This document shows, in pieces, positions 1 through 8,533 of a DNA stretch of 64,000 nucleotides. The position numbers and the translations under genes are program-made. The stretch lies in contig NZ_CP033324.1 of assembly GCF_003710085.1 (NCBI RefSeq), forward strand, positions 1,302,001-1,366,000. Direction: 5' to 3'. The DNA is from Nocardioides pantholopis (lineage in GTDB: Bacteria; Actinomycetota; Actinomycetes; Propionibacteriales; Nocardioidaceae). Position 1 is the first letter of the stretch, and each line of letters begins with the position of its first letter. Below the pieces are notes generated by a model. It made no database searches. It had not been told where the DNA came from and saw nothing but the letters and a program-made list of their open reading frames with translations.

Positions 1-146
1 CCGGCATCAAGCTGACAGTCGTCGGCACGGTCGAGGGGCTCGACGAGGCGAAGTTCGTCGAGCTGGCCGAGGCCGCCAAGGCCGGCTGCCCGGTGAGCCA
101 GGCGCTCTCCGGCACGACGATCACGCTGGACGCCTCGCTCGGCTGA
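1..146 (+). CDS. OsmC-family protein, C-terminal fragment
   Basis: Only the last 47 residues are in the window (reading from base 3). They contain the family ending AKAGCPVSQAL, which carries the second of the two redox cysteines of OsmC/Ohr-type hydroperoxide reductases, followed by a short beta strand and the stop. The family reduces organic hydroperoxides with thiols in the cytoplasm. The subfamily (OsmC, Ohr or YhfA-like) cannot be decided from this fragment. A strong hairpin follows the stop. Confidence 0.75.
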   Translation, partial: GIKLTVVGTVEGLDEAKFVELAEAAKAGCPVSQALSGTTITLDASLG

Positions 147-160
147 GACGCACCACGCGC

Positions 161-194
161 AGCAGGGCCCGGACCGATCGGTCCGGGCCCTGCT
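161..194 (+). terminator. Perfect 14-bp hairpin after OsmC-like gene
   Basis: A perfect palindrome: arms AGCAGGGCCCGGAC and its complement around CGATCG, starting 15 bases after the stop. There is no clear T tract, which is usual for actinobacterial terminators. The GGCTG-rich low-complexity run at 198-262 follows and separates it from the convergent mscS stop. Confidence 0.7.
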
Positions 195-264
195 GTCTGT
201 GGGCTGTCTGTGGGTTGTCTGTCGGCTGGCTGCGGGCTGCCTGCGGGCTGGCTGCCGGGGGCGC

Positions 265-1299
265 TCAGCTCGCGGGGGAGTCCTCGGCGGCGGCGCGCTG
301 GTGGTCGGCCTGCTCCTGGCGGTGCCACACGACCCGCTGGGCGAAGGGGATCTCGATGCCCTCGTGGTCGAAGCGGGCCTTGATCCGCTGGCGCAGCTCG
401 CGACCCACCGCCCACTGCTCCAGCGGCAGCGTCTTGACCAGGACCCGCAGGTGCACCGCGTCCGCGGCCAGCATCTCCACCCCGGTGACCTCCGGCTCCT
501 CGATGATCAGGTGCCGGAAGTCGTCGTCGCGCCACAGGTCCACCGCGATGTCGTGCAGGACCCGCTGCACCCGGGCGAGGTCCTCGCCGTACCCGACGCT
601 GACGTCGATGACCGCCCGCGACCAGTTCTGGCTCATGTTGCCGACCCGCATGATCTCGCCGTTGGGGACGTACCAGACAGTGCCGTTGAGGTCGCGCAGC
701 CGGGTCACCCGCAGCGTCACCGCCTCGATCGTGCCGCTGGCCTCGCCGACGTCGACGACGTCGCCCACGCCGTACTGGTCCTCGAAGATCATGAAGATGC
801 CGGAGAGGTAGTCCTTGACCAGCGACTGGGCGCCGAAGCCCAGGGCCAGGCCGATGATGCCGGCGCTGGCGATGATCGGGGCGATGTTCACGCCGAGCTC
901 GCTGAGGACCATCGTGCCGAACATCGCGACCAGGACGCCGGTGATGATGCTCTTGAGCAGGTCGCCCATCGTCTTGGCCCGCTGCACGCGCCGGGTGGCG
1001 GCCGCGCCGGCGAGGCCCACCTCGCTCATCGTCGCCTCGGCGCGCGTGCGGCGCATCGCGAACCGGCTGACCCCCTGGGGGAACATCCCGTCCTCGGCGC
1101 GGGCGACCAGGCGGTCCACGAGCTTGTGCAGGACCCAGCGGATCACCATGGCCAGCAGCACCAGCCCGGCGATCGAGAGCGGGGTGCCGATCAGCACGTC
1201 GGCGACCTCGGCGACCGTGTCGTTGCCGGTCAGCTCCAGGGCCGCCCGGCACACCTGCTCGCCGTCATCGCAGGGGGCTGTCGTCTCCAGGGCACGCAT
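265..1299 (-). CDS. MscS-family mechanosensitive channel
   Basis: 344 aa. Small-conductance mechanosensitive ion channel that would release solutes under hypo-osmotic stress. Hydrophobic segments lie near residues 37-60, 112-133 and 137-158. The third carries the pore-helix signature GIIGLALGFGAQ, followed by the beta-domain start SLVKDYLSGIFMIFEDQ and a GDVVDVG turn. The cytoplasmic C-terminal domain is complete and ends in a charged tail. The start ATG at 1299 has AATACT eight bases upstream, suggesting a short or absent leader. The gene is convergent with the OsmC-like gene and divergent from the small membrane protein that follows. The family call is firm; the conductance type is not known. 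Confidence 0.93.
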   Translation of the reverse strand: MRALETTAPCDDGEQVCRAALELTGNDTVAEVADVLIGTPLSIAGLVLLAMVIRWVLHKLVDRLVARAEDGMFPQGVSRFAMRRTRAEATMSEVGLAGAAATRRVQRAKTMGDLLKSIITGVLVAMFGTMVLSELGVNIAPIIASAGIIGLALGFGAQSLVKDYLSGIFMIFEDQYGVGDVVDVGEASGTIEAVTLRVTRLRDLNGTVWYVPNGEIMRVGNMSQNWSRAVIDVSVGYGEDLARVQRVLHDIAVDLWRDDDFRHLIIEEPEVTGVEMLAADAVHLRVLVKTLPLEQWAVGRELRQRIKARFDHEGIEIPFAQRVVWHRQEQADHQRAAAEDSPAS

Positions 1300-1416
1300 G
1301 GGCCCCAGTATTCAGATCGAGCCGGGCAATGCGAACCGGGCGCACCGCTCCGCGCGGGCGCTGTGATGCGTCAGACCCCGGAGCCGGCCGGATCGACGGG
1401 GCGATATCCTGCGGTG

Positions 1417-1794
1417 GTGACCACGCAGCCCGCGCAGCCCGCGCCCGCCCGCCGTACCTTCCGCGCCCGCCGGACCGCGCTGGTCCTGGCCACGACCGCC
1501 GCGCTGGTGACCCTGCCGGGCCGTGCCGGCGCCGACGTGCCTGAGGGCTGGTCGGACCCCGAAGCGATCAACGGCGTCGAGATGTTCATGATCATCGCCG
1601 GGATCCCCGTGGTGCTCGGCATCCTGATCACGCTCGCGGTGGCGCTGCCCGGGCTGCTGCGCGGCGAGGGCCTCACCTCCGGCCCGGCCGCCGTGGACGG
1701 CCAGTGGCTCGGCGGTCCGAGCAAGAAGACCGACGAGCTCGCCGGCCCCGACGGCGAGGCGTCGCAGGCGGGCGGAGCAAGTGCCCGCTGGTGA
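1417..1794 (+). CDS. Small secreted/membrane-anchored protein of unknown function
   Basis: About 125 aa if it starts at the GTG at 1417. TATCCT at 1405-1410 stands six bases before that codon, fitting a leaderless start; GTG 1414 and ATG 1366 are alternatives. A signal-peptide-like segment (ALVLATTAALVTLP, then AGA) is followed by DVPEGWSDPEAI and one strong transmembrane helix (MFMIIAGIPVVLGILITLAV), then a hydrophilic cytoplasmic tail. I recognise the general layout of a small actinobacterial membrane protein next to DUF5130 and pepN but no function. Its 3-prime end overlaps the next CDS by 14 bases, so the two are probably co-transcribed. Confidence 0.7.
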   Translation: MTTQPAQPAPARRTFRARRTALVLATTAALVTLPGRAGADVPEGWSDPEAINGVEMFMIIAGIPVVLGILITLAVALPGLLRGEGLTSGPAAVDGQWLGGPSKKTDELAGPDGEASQAGGASARW

Positions 1795-2161
1795 GCTGAA
1801 CGCAGCACACCGCTTCGAGCTCGACCTGGCGATCCGCCAGGCCGAGCAGCTCTCGAGGTTCGAGTTCTCGGTCTTCCTCGGCAGCGCCGAGGGCGACCCG
1901 CGGACCTTCGCGACCCGGCTGCACAACACGCTGGTCGCGCCCGCGCGCAGCGTCCTGATCCTCGTCGACCCGCTGCGCCGGGTCCTGGAGATCGTCACCG
2001 GCGGCGACGTGCGCCGCCGGCTCACCGACCGCGAGGTCGCTCTGGTCGCCGTACAGATGCGCTCGGCGTTCGCCGCCGCGGACCTGGTCGGGGGACTGCG
2101 CCGGGGCATCTCGATGCTCGGCGAGCACGCCACGGCACCGCCGACCCTGCACGCCGGCTAG
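1781..2161 (+). CDS. DUF5130-like (TPM-fold) protein
   Basis: 126 aa, cytoplasmic, no signal peptide. The pattern FEFSVFLGSAEGD, then LVAPARSVLILVDPLRRVLEIVTG, then RRLTDREVALVAVQ and LVGGLRRGISML matches the actinobacterial DUF5130 family, thought to adopt a TPM/YgcG-like fold. Biochemical function is unknown. The GTG start at 1781 has GGAG at 1774-1777 and lies inside the upstream reading frame, implying translational coupling. Neighbourhood next to pepN is conserved in actinobacteria (recalled, not checked). Confidence 0.72.
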   Translation: MPAGELNAAHRFELDLAIRQAEQLSRFEFSVFLGSAEGDPRTFATRLHNTLVAPARSVLILVDPLRRVLEIVTGGDVRRRLTDREVALVAVQMRSAFAAADLVGGLRRGISMLGEHATAPPTLHAG

Positions 2162-2222
2162 CTAGCCGCTCTGGAGCCGGCTGGAGCCCTGCCTCGGCCT
2201 CGTGCTGACGGAGAAGGCCCGG

Positions 2223-2262
2223 GGCGGGCCCGCCGCGACCTGCGCGGCGGACCCGCCCCGGA
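2223..2262. terminator. Bidirectional hairpin between DUF5130 and pepN
   Basis: Convergent genes flank an inverted repeat, GGGGCGGGCCCGCCGCG pairing with CGCGGCGGACCCGCCCC with one mismatch, around a short ACCTG loop. Its placement between two stops suits a shared terminator. Confidence 0.6.
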
Positions 2263-2280
2263 CCCGTTCCTCGGCCCGGC

Positions 2281-4824
2281 TCAGGCGCGGGCGTCGCGCT
2301 CCTGGGCGGCCAGGGCCCGGGCCACGTCGGCCCGCCCCTCGCGCACGAACCGGGTAGCACCGCGGGAGGCGGTGCTGGACGCCAGCCACTCGTCAAGGCG
2401 CTCGAGGACGGCGGCGGAGCCCAGCGGCTTGGGGAAGCCGTACTCCAGGACCACCGAGCCCTTGTGGAACCCGAGGGAGTCCAGCGCGGTGTCGGCCGCC
2501 TCCAGGTACTTCTCCAGGTACGGCGCGAGCACGTCCTCCTGGCCGAAGCGGAAGATCGAGAACACGATCGTCCGGGAGGTCTCGTTGGGCGTGGCCGGGT
2601 CCATGATCGCGGCCCAGGCCTGCGCCTTCGCCTCGGCGGTGGGCTGCGCCGCCCGGGCGCCCGCGGCCTTCTCGCGGCCGGCGATGGTGTGGTCGCGCTC
2701 CAGCTCCGCGTCGATCTCGGCGTCCCCGGCCCGGCCGGCGGCGGCCAGCGCGGTCAGCAGCGACCAGCGCAGGTCCTGGTCGACCGCGAGGCCCTCGACG
2801 GCGAAGGTCCCGTCGAGCAGCCCCTGGACGTCGGCGAGCGCCCCGTCGCTGTGTGCCGCGGCGGCGTAGGACCGGGTGAAGGTGAGCTGGTGGTCGCTGC
2901 CCGGCTCGGCGGCGAGCATCAGCTCGCGCAGCCCGGCCTCCCACTCGGCCTGGAGCCCGGCGCGGTGCTCCGGGGCGGAGTAGAACTCCACGGCGGTCGC
3001 GGCGTACGACGGGATCCGGGTGACGCCCCAGGCGTCGGTCTCGGCCCCGACGTTGGCCAGCACCAGGCGTACGAACTCGCTGGCCGGCATCTCGGCGTCG
3101 CGGGTCATGTCCCAGGCGGCGCCCCAGACCAGGGCGCGGGGGAGCGACTCGTCGAGCTTCGAGAGCCCGTTGGTGACGGTCGCCAGGGACCGCTCGTCGA
3201 GCCGGATCTTGGCGTAGGCGTGGTCCTCGTCGTTGAGCAGCAGCAGGTCCGGCTGGCGGACCCCGACCAGCTCGGGGATCTCGGTCCGCTCGCCGGCGAC
3301 GTCGACCTCGAGGTAGTCGCGGCGCACCAGGCGGCCCTCGACCTCGTCGTAGAGGCCGATGCCGAGGCGGTGCCGGCGCAGCGTGGGCTGCTCGGGCGCG
3401 GCGCTCTGGAGGACGGCGAAGGAGGAGTAGCCGCCCTCGGCGTCGAGCTCGAAGGCCGGGCGCAGCGTGTTGACGCCGGCGGTCTGCAGCCACTCCTGGG
3501 CCCAGCCCTGGAGCTCGCGGCCCGAGGACTTCTCCAGGGCGGCCAGCAGGTCGCTGAACTCGGAGTTCCCGAAGGCGAAGTCCTTGAAGTACTGGCGCAG
3601 GCCGCCGACGAACGGCTCCAGGCCGACCCACGCGACGAGCTGCTTGAGCACCGAGGCGCCCTTGGCGTAGGTGATCATGTCGAAGTTGACCTCGACCGCG
3701 TGCAGGTCGACGTTGTCGGCCGCGATCGGGTGGGTGCTGGGCAGCTGGTCGGCGCGGTAGCCGGTCTGCTTGCGGGCGTTCGCGAACCCGGTCCACGCGT
3801 CGGTGAACTCGGTGGCCTCGGCCTCGCACCAGTAGCAGGCCCACTCGGCGAACGACTCGTTGAGCCAGAGGTCGTCCCACCACTTCATGGTCACCAGGTC
3901 GCCGAACCACATGTGCGCCATCTCGTGGGTGATCACCGAGCAGCGGAACTCGTAGAACGAGCGCGGCTGGCGGCTGCGGGGGAGGTACTCGTCGCGCAGC
4001 GTCACGCAGCCGGCGTTCTCCATCGCGCCCATGTTGTACTCCGGCACGTAGAGCTGGTCGTACTTGTGGAACGGGTAGGGGTAGTCGAACTGCTCCTCGA
4101 AGAACGCGAAGCTCTGCTTCGTGATCTTCACCAGCTCCTCGGTGTCCATGTGCTCGACCAGGGACTGGCGGCAGTAGTGGCCCAGCGGGATCGTGCCGAA
4201 CTTGCCCTCGTAGCTGTCGAGGACCTCGTGGTACTCGCCGGCGACGACCGCGGTGATGTAGGTCGACATCCGCTCGGTCTCGGGGAAGTGCCACACGGCC
4301 GTGCCGTCGCCGGCCGGCTCGGGCTGCGGGGTCGGCGCGTTCGAGACGACCTTCCAGTGCTCCGGGGCGGTGACGGTGAACGTGAACGGGGCCTTGAGGT
4401 CCGGCTGCTCGAAGGTCGTGAAGACCCGGCGGGCGTCGGGCACCTCGAACTGGGAGTAGAGGTAGACCCGGTCGTCGACCGGGTCGACGAACCGGTGCAG
4501 CCCCTCGCCGGTGTGGGAGTAGGTGCAGTCGGCGCGCACGACCAGCTCGTTCTCCGCCTGCAGGCCGCTCAGGGCGATCCGGCTGTCGGCGTACGCCGTG
4601 GCGGGGTCGAGTGGCGAGCCGTTGAGGGTGATCTCGTGGACCGTCGCGTCGACGAGGTCGGCGAAGGTCTCCGCCCCCGGCTCCGTGCAGGTGAAGCGGA
4701 TCGTGGTGGTCGAGCCGAAGGTCTGCTCGCCGGTGGTGAGGTCGAGGTCGACGGCGTACGACGTGACGTCGAGGAGCGCGGCGCGGGTGGCGGCCTCGTC
4801 CCGAGTGAGGTTGGTTCCAGGCAT
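2281..4824 (-). CDS. pepN: Aminopeptidase N (M1 zinc metallopeptidase)
   Basis: 847 aa from ATG 4824, giving the standard family N-terminus MPGTNLTRDEA; an ATG nine bases further out (4833) is possible. Cytosolic aminopeptidase removing N-terminal residues from peptides. The exopeptidase motif GAMEN is at residues 266-270, the zinc site HEMAH at 300-304 and the third zinc ligand E323 in NESFAEW, the exact HExxH-x18-E spacing. The C-terminal ERAP1-like helical domain is complete. Length matches actinobacterial PepN. It is the first member of a block conserved with M. tuberculosis (pepN, Rv2466c, rpiB, nei). Confidence 0.97.
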   Translation of the reverse strand: MPGTNLTRDEAATRAALLDVTSYAVDLDLTTGEQTFGSTTTIRFTCTEPGAETFADLVDATVHEITLNGSPLDPATAYADSRIALSGLQAENELVVRADCTYSHTGEGLHRFVDPVDDRVYLYSQFEVPDARRVFTTFEQPDLKAPFTFTVTAPEHWKVVSNAPTPQPEPAGDGTAVWHFPETERMSTYITAVVAGEYHEVLDSYEGKFGTIPLGHYCRQSLVEHMDTEELVKITKQSFAFFEEQFDYPYPFHKYDQLYVPEYNMGAMENAGCVTLRDEYLPRSRQPRSFYEFRCSVITHEMAHMWFGDLVTMKWWDDLWLNESFAEWACYWCEAEATEFTDAWTGFANARKQTGYRADQLPSTHPIAADNVDLHAVEVNFDMITYAKGASVLKQLVAWVGLEPFVGGLRQYFKDFAFGNSEFSDLLAALEKSSGRELQGWAQEWLQTAGVNTLRPAFELDAEGGYSSFAVLQSAAPEQPTLRRHRLGIGLYDEVEGRLVRRDYLEVDVAGERTEIPELVGVRQPDLLLLNDEDHAYAKIRLDERSLATVTNGLSKLDESLPRALVWGAAWDMTRDAEMPASEFVRLVLANVGAETDAWGVTRIPSYAATAVEFYSAPEHRAGLQAEWEAGLRELMLAAEPGSDHQLTFTRSYAAAAHSDGALADVQGLLDGTFAVEGLAVDQDLRWSLLTALAAAGRAGDAEIDAELERDHTIAGREKAAGARAAQPTAEAKAQAWAAIMDPATPNETSRTIVFSIFRFGQEDVLAPYLEKYLEAADTALDSLGFHKGSVVLEYGFPKPLGSAAVLERLDEWLASSTASRGATRFVREGRADVARALAAQERDARA

Positions 4825-4901
4825 GGAGCGCATCCTGCCATTCGGACACGAACGGGCGCGCGGCGCCGGGCTTCTCAGGCGGGAAGAGCGCCGACAAAAC
4901 G

Positions 4902-4919
4902 AATTACAGCAAAGTAATT
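4902..4919. promoter_or_regulatory. AT-rich inverted repeat upstream of CHAP gene
   Basis: AATTAC-agcaaa-GTAATT, a perfect six-base dyad in the only clearly AT-rich patch nearby (about 4894-4925), between the divergent pepN and CHAP genes. It lies about 36 bases upstream of the likely -10 of the CHAP gene. It looks like a regulator-binding dyad. The regulator is unknown. Confidence 0.4.
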
Positions 4920-4954
4920 ATCCCCTCGGCGTGTCGCCTTGACAATCCTGTCAC

Positions 4955-4960
4955 TACAGT
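4955..4960 (+). promoter_or_regulatory. -10 element of CHAP gene, leaderless type
   Basis: TACAGT, six bases before the GTG at 4967. No ribosome binding site separates it from the start, so transcription probably begins at or very near the start codon. A TTGACA at 4939-4944 is only ten bases upstream, too close to serve as its -35. Confidence 0.55.
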
Positions 4961-4966
4961 TCACGT

Positions 4967-6598
4967 GTGCATCAGCAGTCACAGGGGTCCCAGAGGCCGC
5001 GCCGGACCGTCGCGTGGCTGTGCTGGCTCGCGCTCCTCTCCGGCCTGCTGGTGGCGCCGGCGCCACCAGCGAGCGCCGCCTCGACCTACCACTGCAGCGG
5101 GTACTCGGGCTGCAAGGCGGCGGGCTACAAGCACTTCGGCTACGGCAACGCGAAGAACAACAAGACCATGTGGTGGCGGATGTACGCCGGCCACAACTGC
5201 ACCAACTACGTGGCCTACCGGATGGTCAAGGCCGGCATGTCCACCGCCCGGCCCTGGTCGGGCAGCGGCAACGCGTCCAACTGGGGCGTGGCGATGAAGA
5301 AGATCACCGACACCAAGCCGTCCGTCGGCGCGGTCGCCTGGTGGAAGGCCAACGTGCCCGGGGCGGGCTCCAGCGGGCACGTCGCGGTCGTCGAGAAGGT
5401 CATCTCTCCGACCAAGATCGTCATCTCCGAGGACAGCTGGGGCGGCACCTTCCACTGGCGCACGATCACCAAGGGCACCGGCTGGCCCAGCGGCTTCGTC
5501 CACTTCACCGACAAGACCGTCCAGAACCTCGCGCCGCCGACGCTCGGCTCGGTGCCGCAGATCGGGGTCCCGGTCACCGCCGTCCCCGGCACCTGGACCG
5601 CCGGCACCGCGCTGAGCTACCAGTGGCTGCTCGACGGCGCCGCCATCGCCGGCGCCACGGGTGCGACGTACACGCCGACGACGGCGCAGCTCGGCAAGGG
5701 CCTCGCGGTGCGGGTCACCGGCAGCCGCTCCGGGCACTCCTCGGCCACCGTCACCTCGGCGGCCGCGGCGATCGGCCCCGGCGCGCTGGTGCCCCAGGGC
5801 GTGCCGGCCGTCGAGGGCCAGGGGTACCTGGGCCAGGCGCTCGTGGCCTCCTTCGTCGGCTGGGTCCCGGCCGAGTCCAAGCGCGCCGTCCAGTGGTACG
5901 CCGACGGCGTGGCCGTCCCCGGGGCCAACGGGCGCCGTCTGGTGCTCGGCGAGGGCCTGCTCGGCAAGACGGTCACGGTCCAGGTGACCGGCACGGCGCC
6001 GGGCTACGGCCCGAGCGCCGTCGAGTCGGCGCCGATCGGCCCGGTGTACGCCGGTGACGTGGAGGTGGTCGCCCCGCCGGCACTGTCCGGTGAGACCCGG
6101 CCCGGCGCGACCCTGAGGGTGACGCCGCCGGCCGCCCAGCCGGCGGACAGCCAGGCCACCTACACCTGGCTGCGCGACGGGGCGCCGATCGCCGGCGCGG
6201 CCGGCCCGGCGTACCGCCTCGGTCCGAACGACCTCGGTCGGCGGCTGGCGGTGCGCGTCGACGTGCAGCGGCCGGGCTACCGGGCGCACGTCGAGACGCT
6301 CGCCGCGCCGGCGAAGGTGACGACGAGCTCGCGCACGGTGGTACGCCGTGCGGTCCCCGGCCGGGGCAAGGTCAAGCTCGTGATCCGGGTCCGGGTGCCC
6401 GGCCAGGCGGCGCCGCGGGGCAAGGTCGCGGTGCTGACCAACGGGCGGACCGTGCGGCGCCGGGTCGTGGGCGGCAAGCTGACACTCGTCGTTGCGGGTC
6501 TGCGGCCCGGTCAGCGCAAGGCCGTGGTCACCTACGCCGGCAACTCGGTCGTCACCTCCTCGCGTGCCACCGTGACCTTCCAGGTGCGCAAGCGCTAG
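4967..6598 (+). CDS. Secreted CHAP-domain hydrolase with Ig-like tail repeats
   Basis: 543 aa. Residues 1-38 form a signal peptide (twin-Arg-like RPRR, long hydrophobic core, cleavage near ASA). A CHAP amidase/endopeptidase domain follows, with catalytic Cys78 in GHNCTNYVAY and His138 in SSGHVAVVE. CHAP enzymes cut peptidoglycan stem peptides or amide bonds. Behind it are three repeats of about 90 residues, each with the order tryptophan, DGA, then GLAVRV/TVQV (about 185-275, 280-365 and 372-460), and a final Ig-like domain (about 465-543). Such tails occur on actinobacterial exported proteins and probably mediate wall or surface placement. The gene interrupts the pepN to Rv2466c-like order seen in mycobacteria. 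Confidence 0.88.
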   Translation: MHQQSQGSQRPRRTVAWLCWLALLSGLLVAPAPPASAASTYHCSGYSGCKAAGYKHFGYGNAKNNKTMWWRMYAGHNCTNYVAYRMVKAGMSTARPWSGSGNASNWGVAMKKITDTKPSVGAVAWWKANVPGAGSSGHVAVVEKVISPTKIVISEDSWGGTFHWRTITKGTGWPSGFVHFTDKTVQNLAPPTLGSVPQIGVPVTAVPGTWTAGTALSYQWLLDGAAIAGATGATYTPTTAQLGKGLAVRVTGSRSGHSSATVTSAAAAIGPGALVPQGVPAVEGQGYLGQALVASFVGWVPAESKRAVQWYADGVAVPGANGRRLVLGEGLLGKTVTVQVTGTAPGYGPSAVESAPIGPVYAGDVEVVAPPALSGETRPGATLRVTPPAAQPADSQATYTWLRDGAPIAGAAGPAYRLGPNDLGRRLAVRVDVQRPGYRAHVETLAAPAKVTTSSRTVVRRAVPGRGKVKLVIRVRVPGQAAPRGKVAVLTNGRTVRRRVVGGKLTLVVAGLRPGQRKAVVTYAGNSVVTSSRATVTFQVRKR

Positions 6599-6661
6599 TC
6601 AGGTCCGGGTTGCGGAGCTCCTGACGGAATCGAGCCGGGGCGCCGGCTGTTGGAGGTGGAC

Positions 6662-7267
6662 ATGACCACCACCAACGCTGACTTCTGGTTCGATCCCGCC
6701 TGCCCGTTCGCCTGGATCACCTCGCGGTGGATCCTCGAGGTGGAGCAGGTCCGCGACATCTCCGTGACCTGGCACCTGATGAGCCTGGCCTACCTCAACG
6801 AGGGCAAGGACATCCCGGACGAGTACCGCGCCTTCCTCGCGACCGCGTGGCAGCCGGTGCGGGTCGTGATGGCCGCCGAGCAGCAGCACGGCAAGCAGGC
6901 GCTGCTGCCGCTCTACACCGCGCTGGGCACCCGGCGCCACGTGCAGGGCGAGGAGCTCGACCGGGCCATGATCGAGGCGGCCCTGACCGACGCCGGGCTG
7001 CCGACCGCGCTCGCCGACGCGATGGACGACCCGTCCTACGACGACGCGATCCGCAAGTCCCACCACCTCGGCATGGACCAGGTCGGGGACGACGTCGGGA
7101 CGCCGACGATCGCGATCGAGGGCACTGCCTTCTTCGGGCCGGTGCTGTCCTCGATCCCGCGCGGCGAGGAGGCCGGCAAGGTCTGGGACGGGGCCGTCGC
7201 GCTCGCGTCCTACCCGTACTTCTTCGAGCTCAAGCGCTCGCGCACGGCCGAGCTCGACTTCAGCTGA
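6662..7267 (+). CDS. DsbA-fold reductase of the Rv2466c (mycothiol-dependent nitroreductase) family
   Basis: 201 aa. ATG 6662 is preceded by GGAGGT at 6652-6657. The sequence tracks Rv2466c throughout: [18 protein letters not shown] at the N-terminus, [20 protein letters not shown] in the middle and FFELKRSRT at the end. Rv2466c is a cytosolic thioredoxin-fold oxidoreductase that uses mycothiol, with a CPWC active site. Here only the first cysteine remains (Cys14); the second is Ala17 (CPFA). A monothiol mechanism with mycothiol is therefore expected. The family call is strong; substrate is unknown. Position near pepN and rpiB/nei is conserved with mycobacteria. Confidence 0.88.
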   Translation: MTTTNADFWFDPACPFAWITSRWILEVEQVRDISVTWHLMSLAYLNEGKDIPDEYRAFLATAWQPVRVVMAAEQQHGKQALLPLYTALGTRRHVQGEELDRAMIEAALTDAGLPTALADAMDDPSYDDAIRKSHHLGMDQVGDDVGTPTIAIEGTAFFGPVLSSIPRGEEAGKVWDGAVALASYPYFFELKRSRTAELDFS

Positions 7268-7342
7268 CGCTGCGGCGACCCCGTCCGGGCGGCGGACCGG
7301 GGGTTCGACGGATGTGACGGGTGTGACGCATGATGTTGAGTC

Positions 7343-8509
7343 ATGCAGAACTCGGGCATTCCTCTCCTCGGCACACTCGTGCTGGTCCTCGGCACCCTGG
7401 CCGCCGCTCCCGGCGCCGGGGCCGCCGGGGCCGGCGCGGCGCCCGCCGGGACGATCCGACTCGCGCAGGCCGACGGCGGCGTGCGCTCGGCGAGCGTCCC
7501 GCTCGACGGCCTGCGCACCGGCGTGCTGCGCTCCACCCGGTTCTCGATGGTGGGGCTCACCTGGCGCGGCGAGGAGCCGCGGGCCGAGCTGCGCACCCGG
7601 GCCGTGGCCGGGCGCTGGGGCGCCTGGCGCACCGTGCAGCCGATGCACGACGAGGCCGAGGCGGACGAGCGCCGCTCCGCCGTCCGCGGCAGCGACCTGA
7701 TGTGGACCGGGCCGTCCGACCGGGTGCAGGTCCGGCCCGCGTCGGCCCGCAGCGGCAAGCCCAGGAGGGTGCGGCTGGTGCTCATCGATCCGGGGCGGCG
7801 CGCCGCCGACCAGCGGCCGCCGGCGACCCCGGCCGCGCCGAACGCGTCGGTCGTCGCGGCCTCCGGTGCCCGCGTGGCAGCGCGCACGAAGGCGACAGCG
7901 GCTCCGCGCCCCACCCTGCACGGGCGCAAGGCATGGAGCGCCAACGAGGGCTGGCGGCACGGGAGCCCGACGTACAACACCGGCCTGAGCCAGGTCCACG
8001 TCCACCACAGCGCGACCGGCAACGGCTACGCGAAGGCGGACGTGCCCGGCATCGTGCGCGGGATGTACAGCTACCACACCAAGAGCCTGGGCTGGTCCGA
8101 CCTCGGCTACAACTTCCTCGTCGACCGCTTCGGGCGCGCCTGGGTCGGGCGCGCGGGCGGCGCGGCCAGGCCGGTGCGCGGGGCGCACACGCTCGGCTTC
8201 AACCACAACTCGGTCGGGATCGCGATGATCGGGAACTACGCCTCGGCGGCGCCCACCAAGAAGTCCCTGCGAGCCGTCGCCAACATCGCGGCCTGGAAGC
8301 TCGACAAGCACGGCCGTCCCCGGGCCACCGGGAAGGTCGGGGTCCGCTCCACCGGCAGCGACCGGTTCGCCGCCGGGGTCAAGGTGCGCCTGCCCGTGGT
8401 CGACGGGCACCGGGACAGCAACGAGACCGCGTGCCCCGGCGAGCTGCTCTACCAGCGGCTCCCGTGGATCCGGCGGGTGGCGCAGAAGCGGATGACCCGC
8501 TTCAGCTGA
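7343..8509 (+). CDS. Secreted PGRP-type N-acetylmuramoyl-L-alanine amidase
   Basis: 388 aa. Residues 1-27 are a signal peptide. About 150 residues of Arg/Ala-rich region with a small beta domain follow, then a peptidoglycan-recognition/amidase domain from about 190. Zinc-ligand candidates are the HVHHS cluster (His219, 221, 222) and His356 in DGHRDSNETACPG. WSDLGYNFLVDRFG is typical of the fold. The enzyme would release stem peptides from murein outside the cell. It is the second wall hydrolase within 4 kb, next to the CHAP protein. A weak TGATGT element six bases before the ATG is the only promoter hint. Confidence 0.9.
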   Translation: MQNSGIPLLGTLVLVLGTLAAAPGAGAAGAGAAPAGTIRLAQADGGVRSASVPLDGLRTGVLRSTRFSMVGLTWRGEEPRAELRTRAVAGRWGAWRTVQPMHDEAEADERRSAVRGSDLMWTGPSDRVQVRPASARSGKPRRVRLVLIDPGRRAADQRPPATPAAPNASVVAASGARVAARTKATAAPRPTLHGRKAWSANEGWRHGSPTYNTGLSQVHVHHSATGNGYAKADVPGIVRGMYSYHTKSLGWSDLGYNFLVDRFGRAWVGRAGGAARPVRGAHTLGFNHNSVGIAMIGNYASAAPTKKSLRAVANIAAWKLDKHGRPRATGKVGVRSTGSDRFAAGVKVRLPVVDGHRDSNETACPGELLYQRLPWIRRVAQKRMTRFS

Positions 8510-8533
8510 GCCGGGCGGCCAGCGGGGCGGCGC

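Noticed and set aside
4939..4944. TTGACA as -35 of the CHAP gene
   Set aside because: Only ten bases separate it from the TACAGT hexamer; a functional pair needs about 17.
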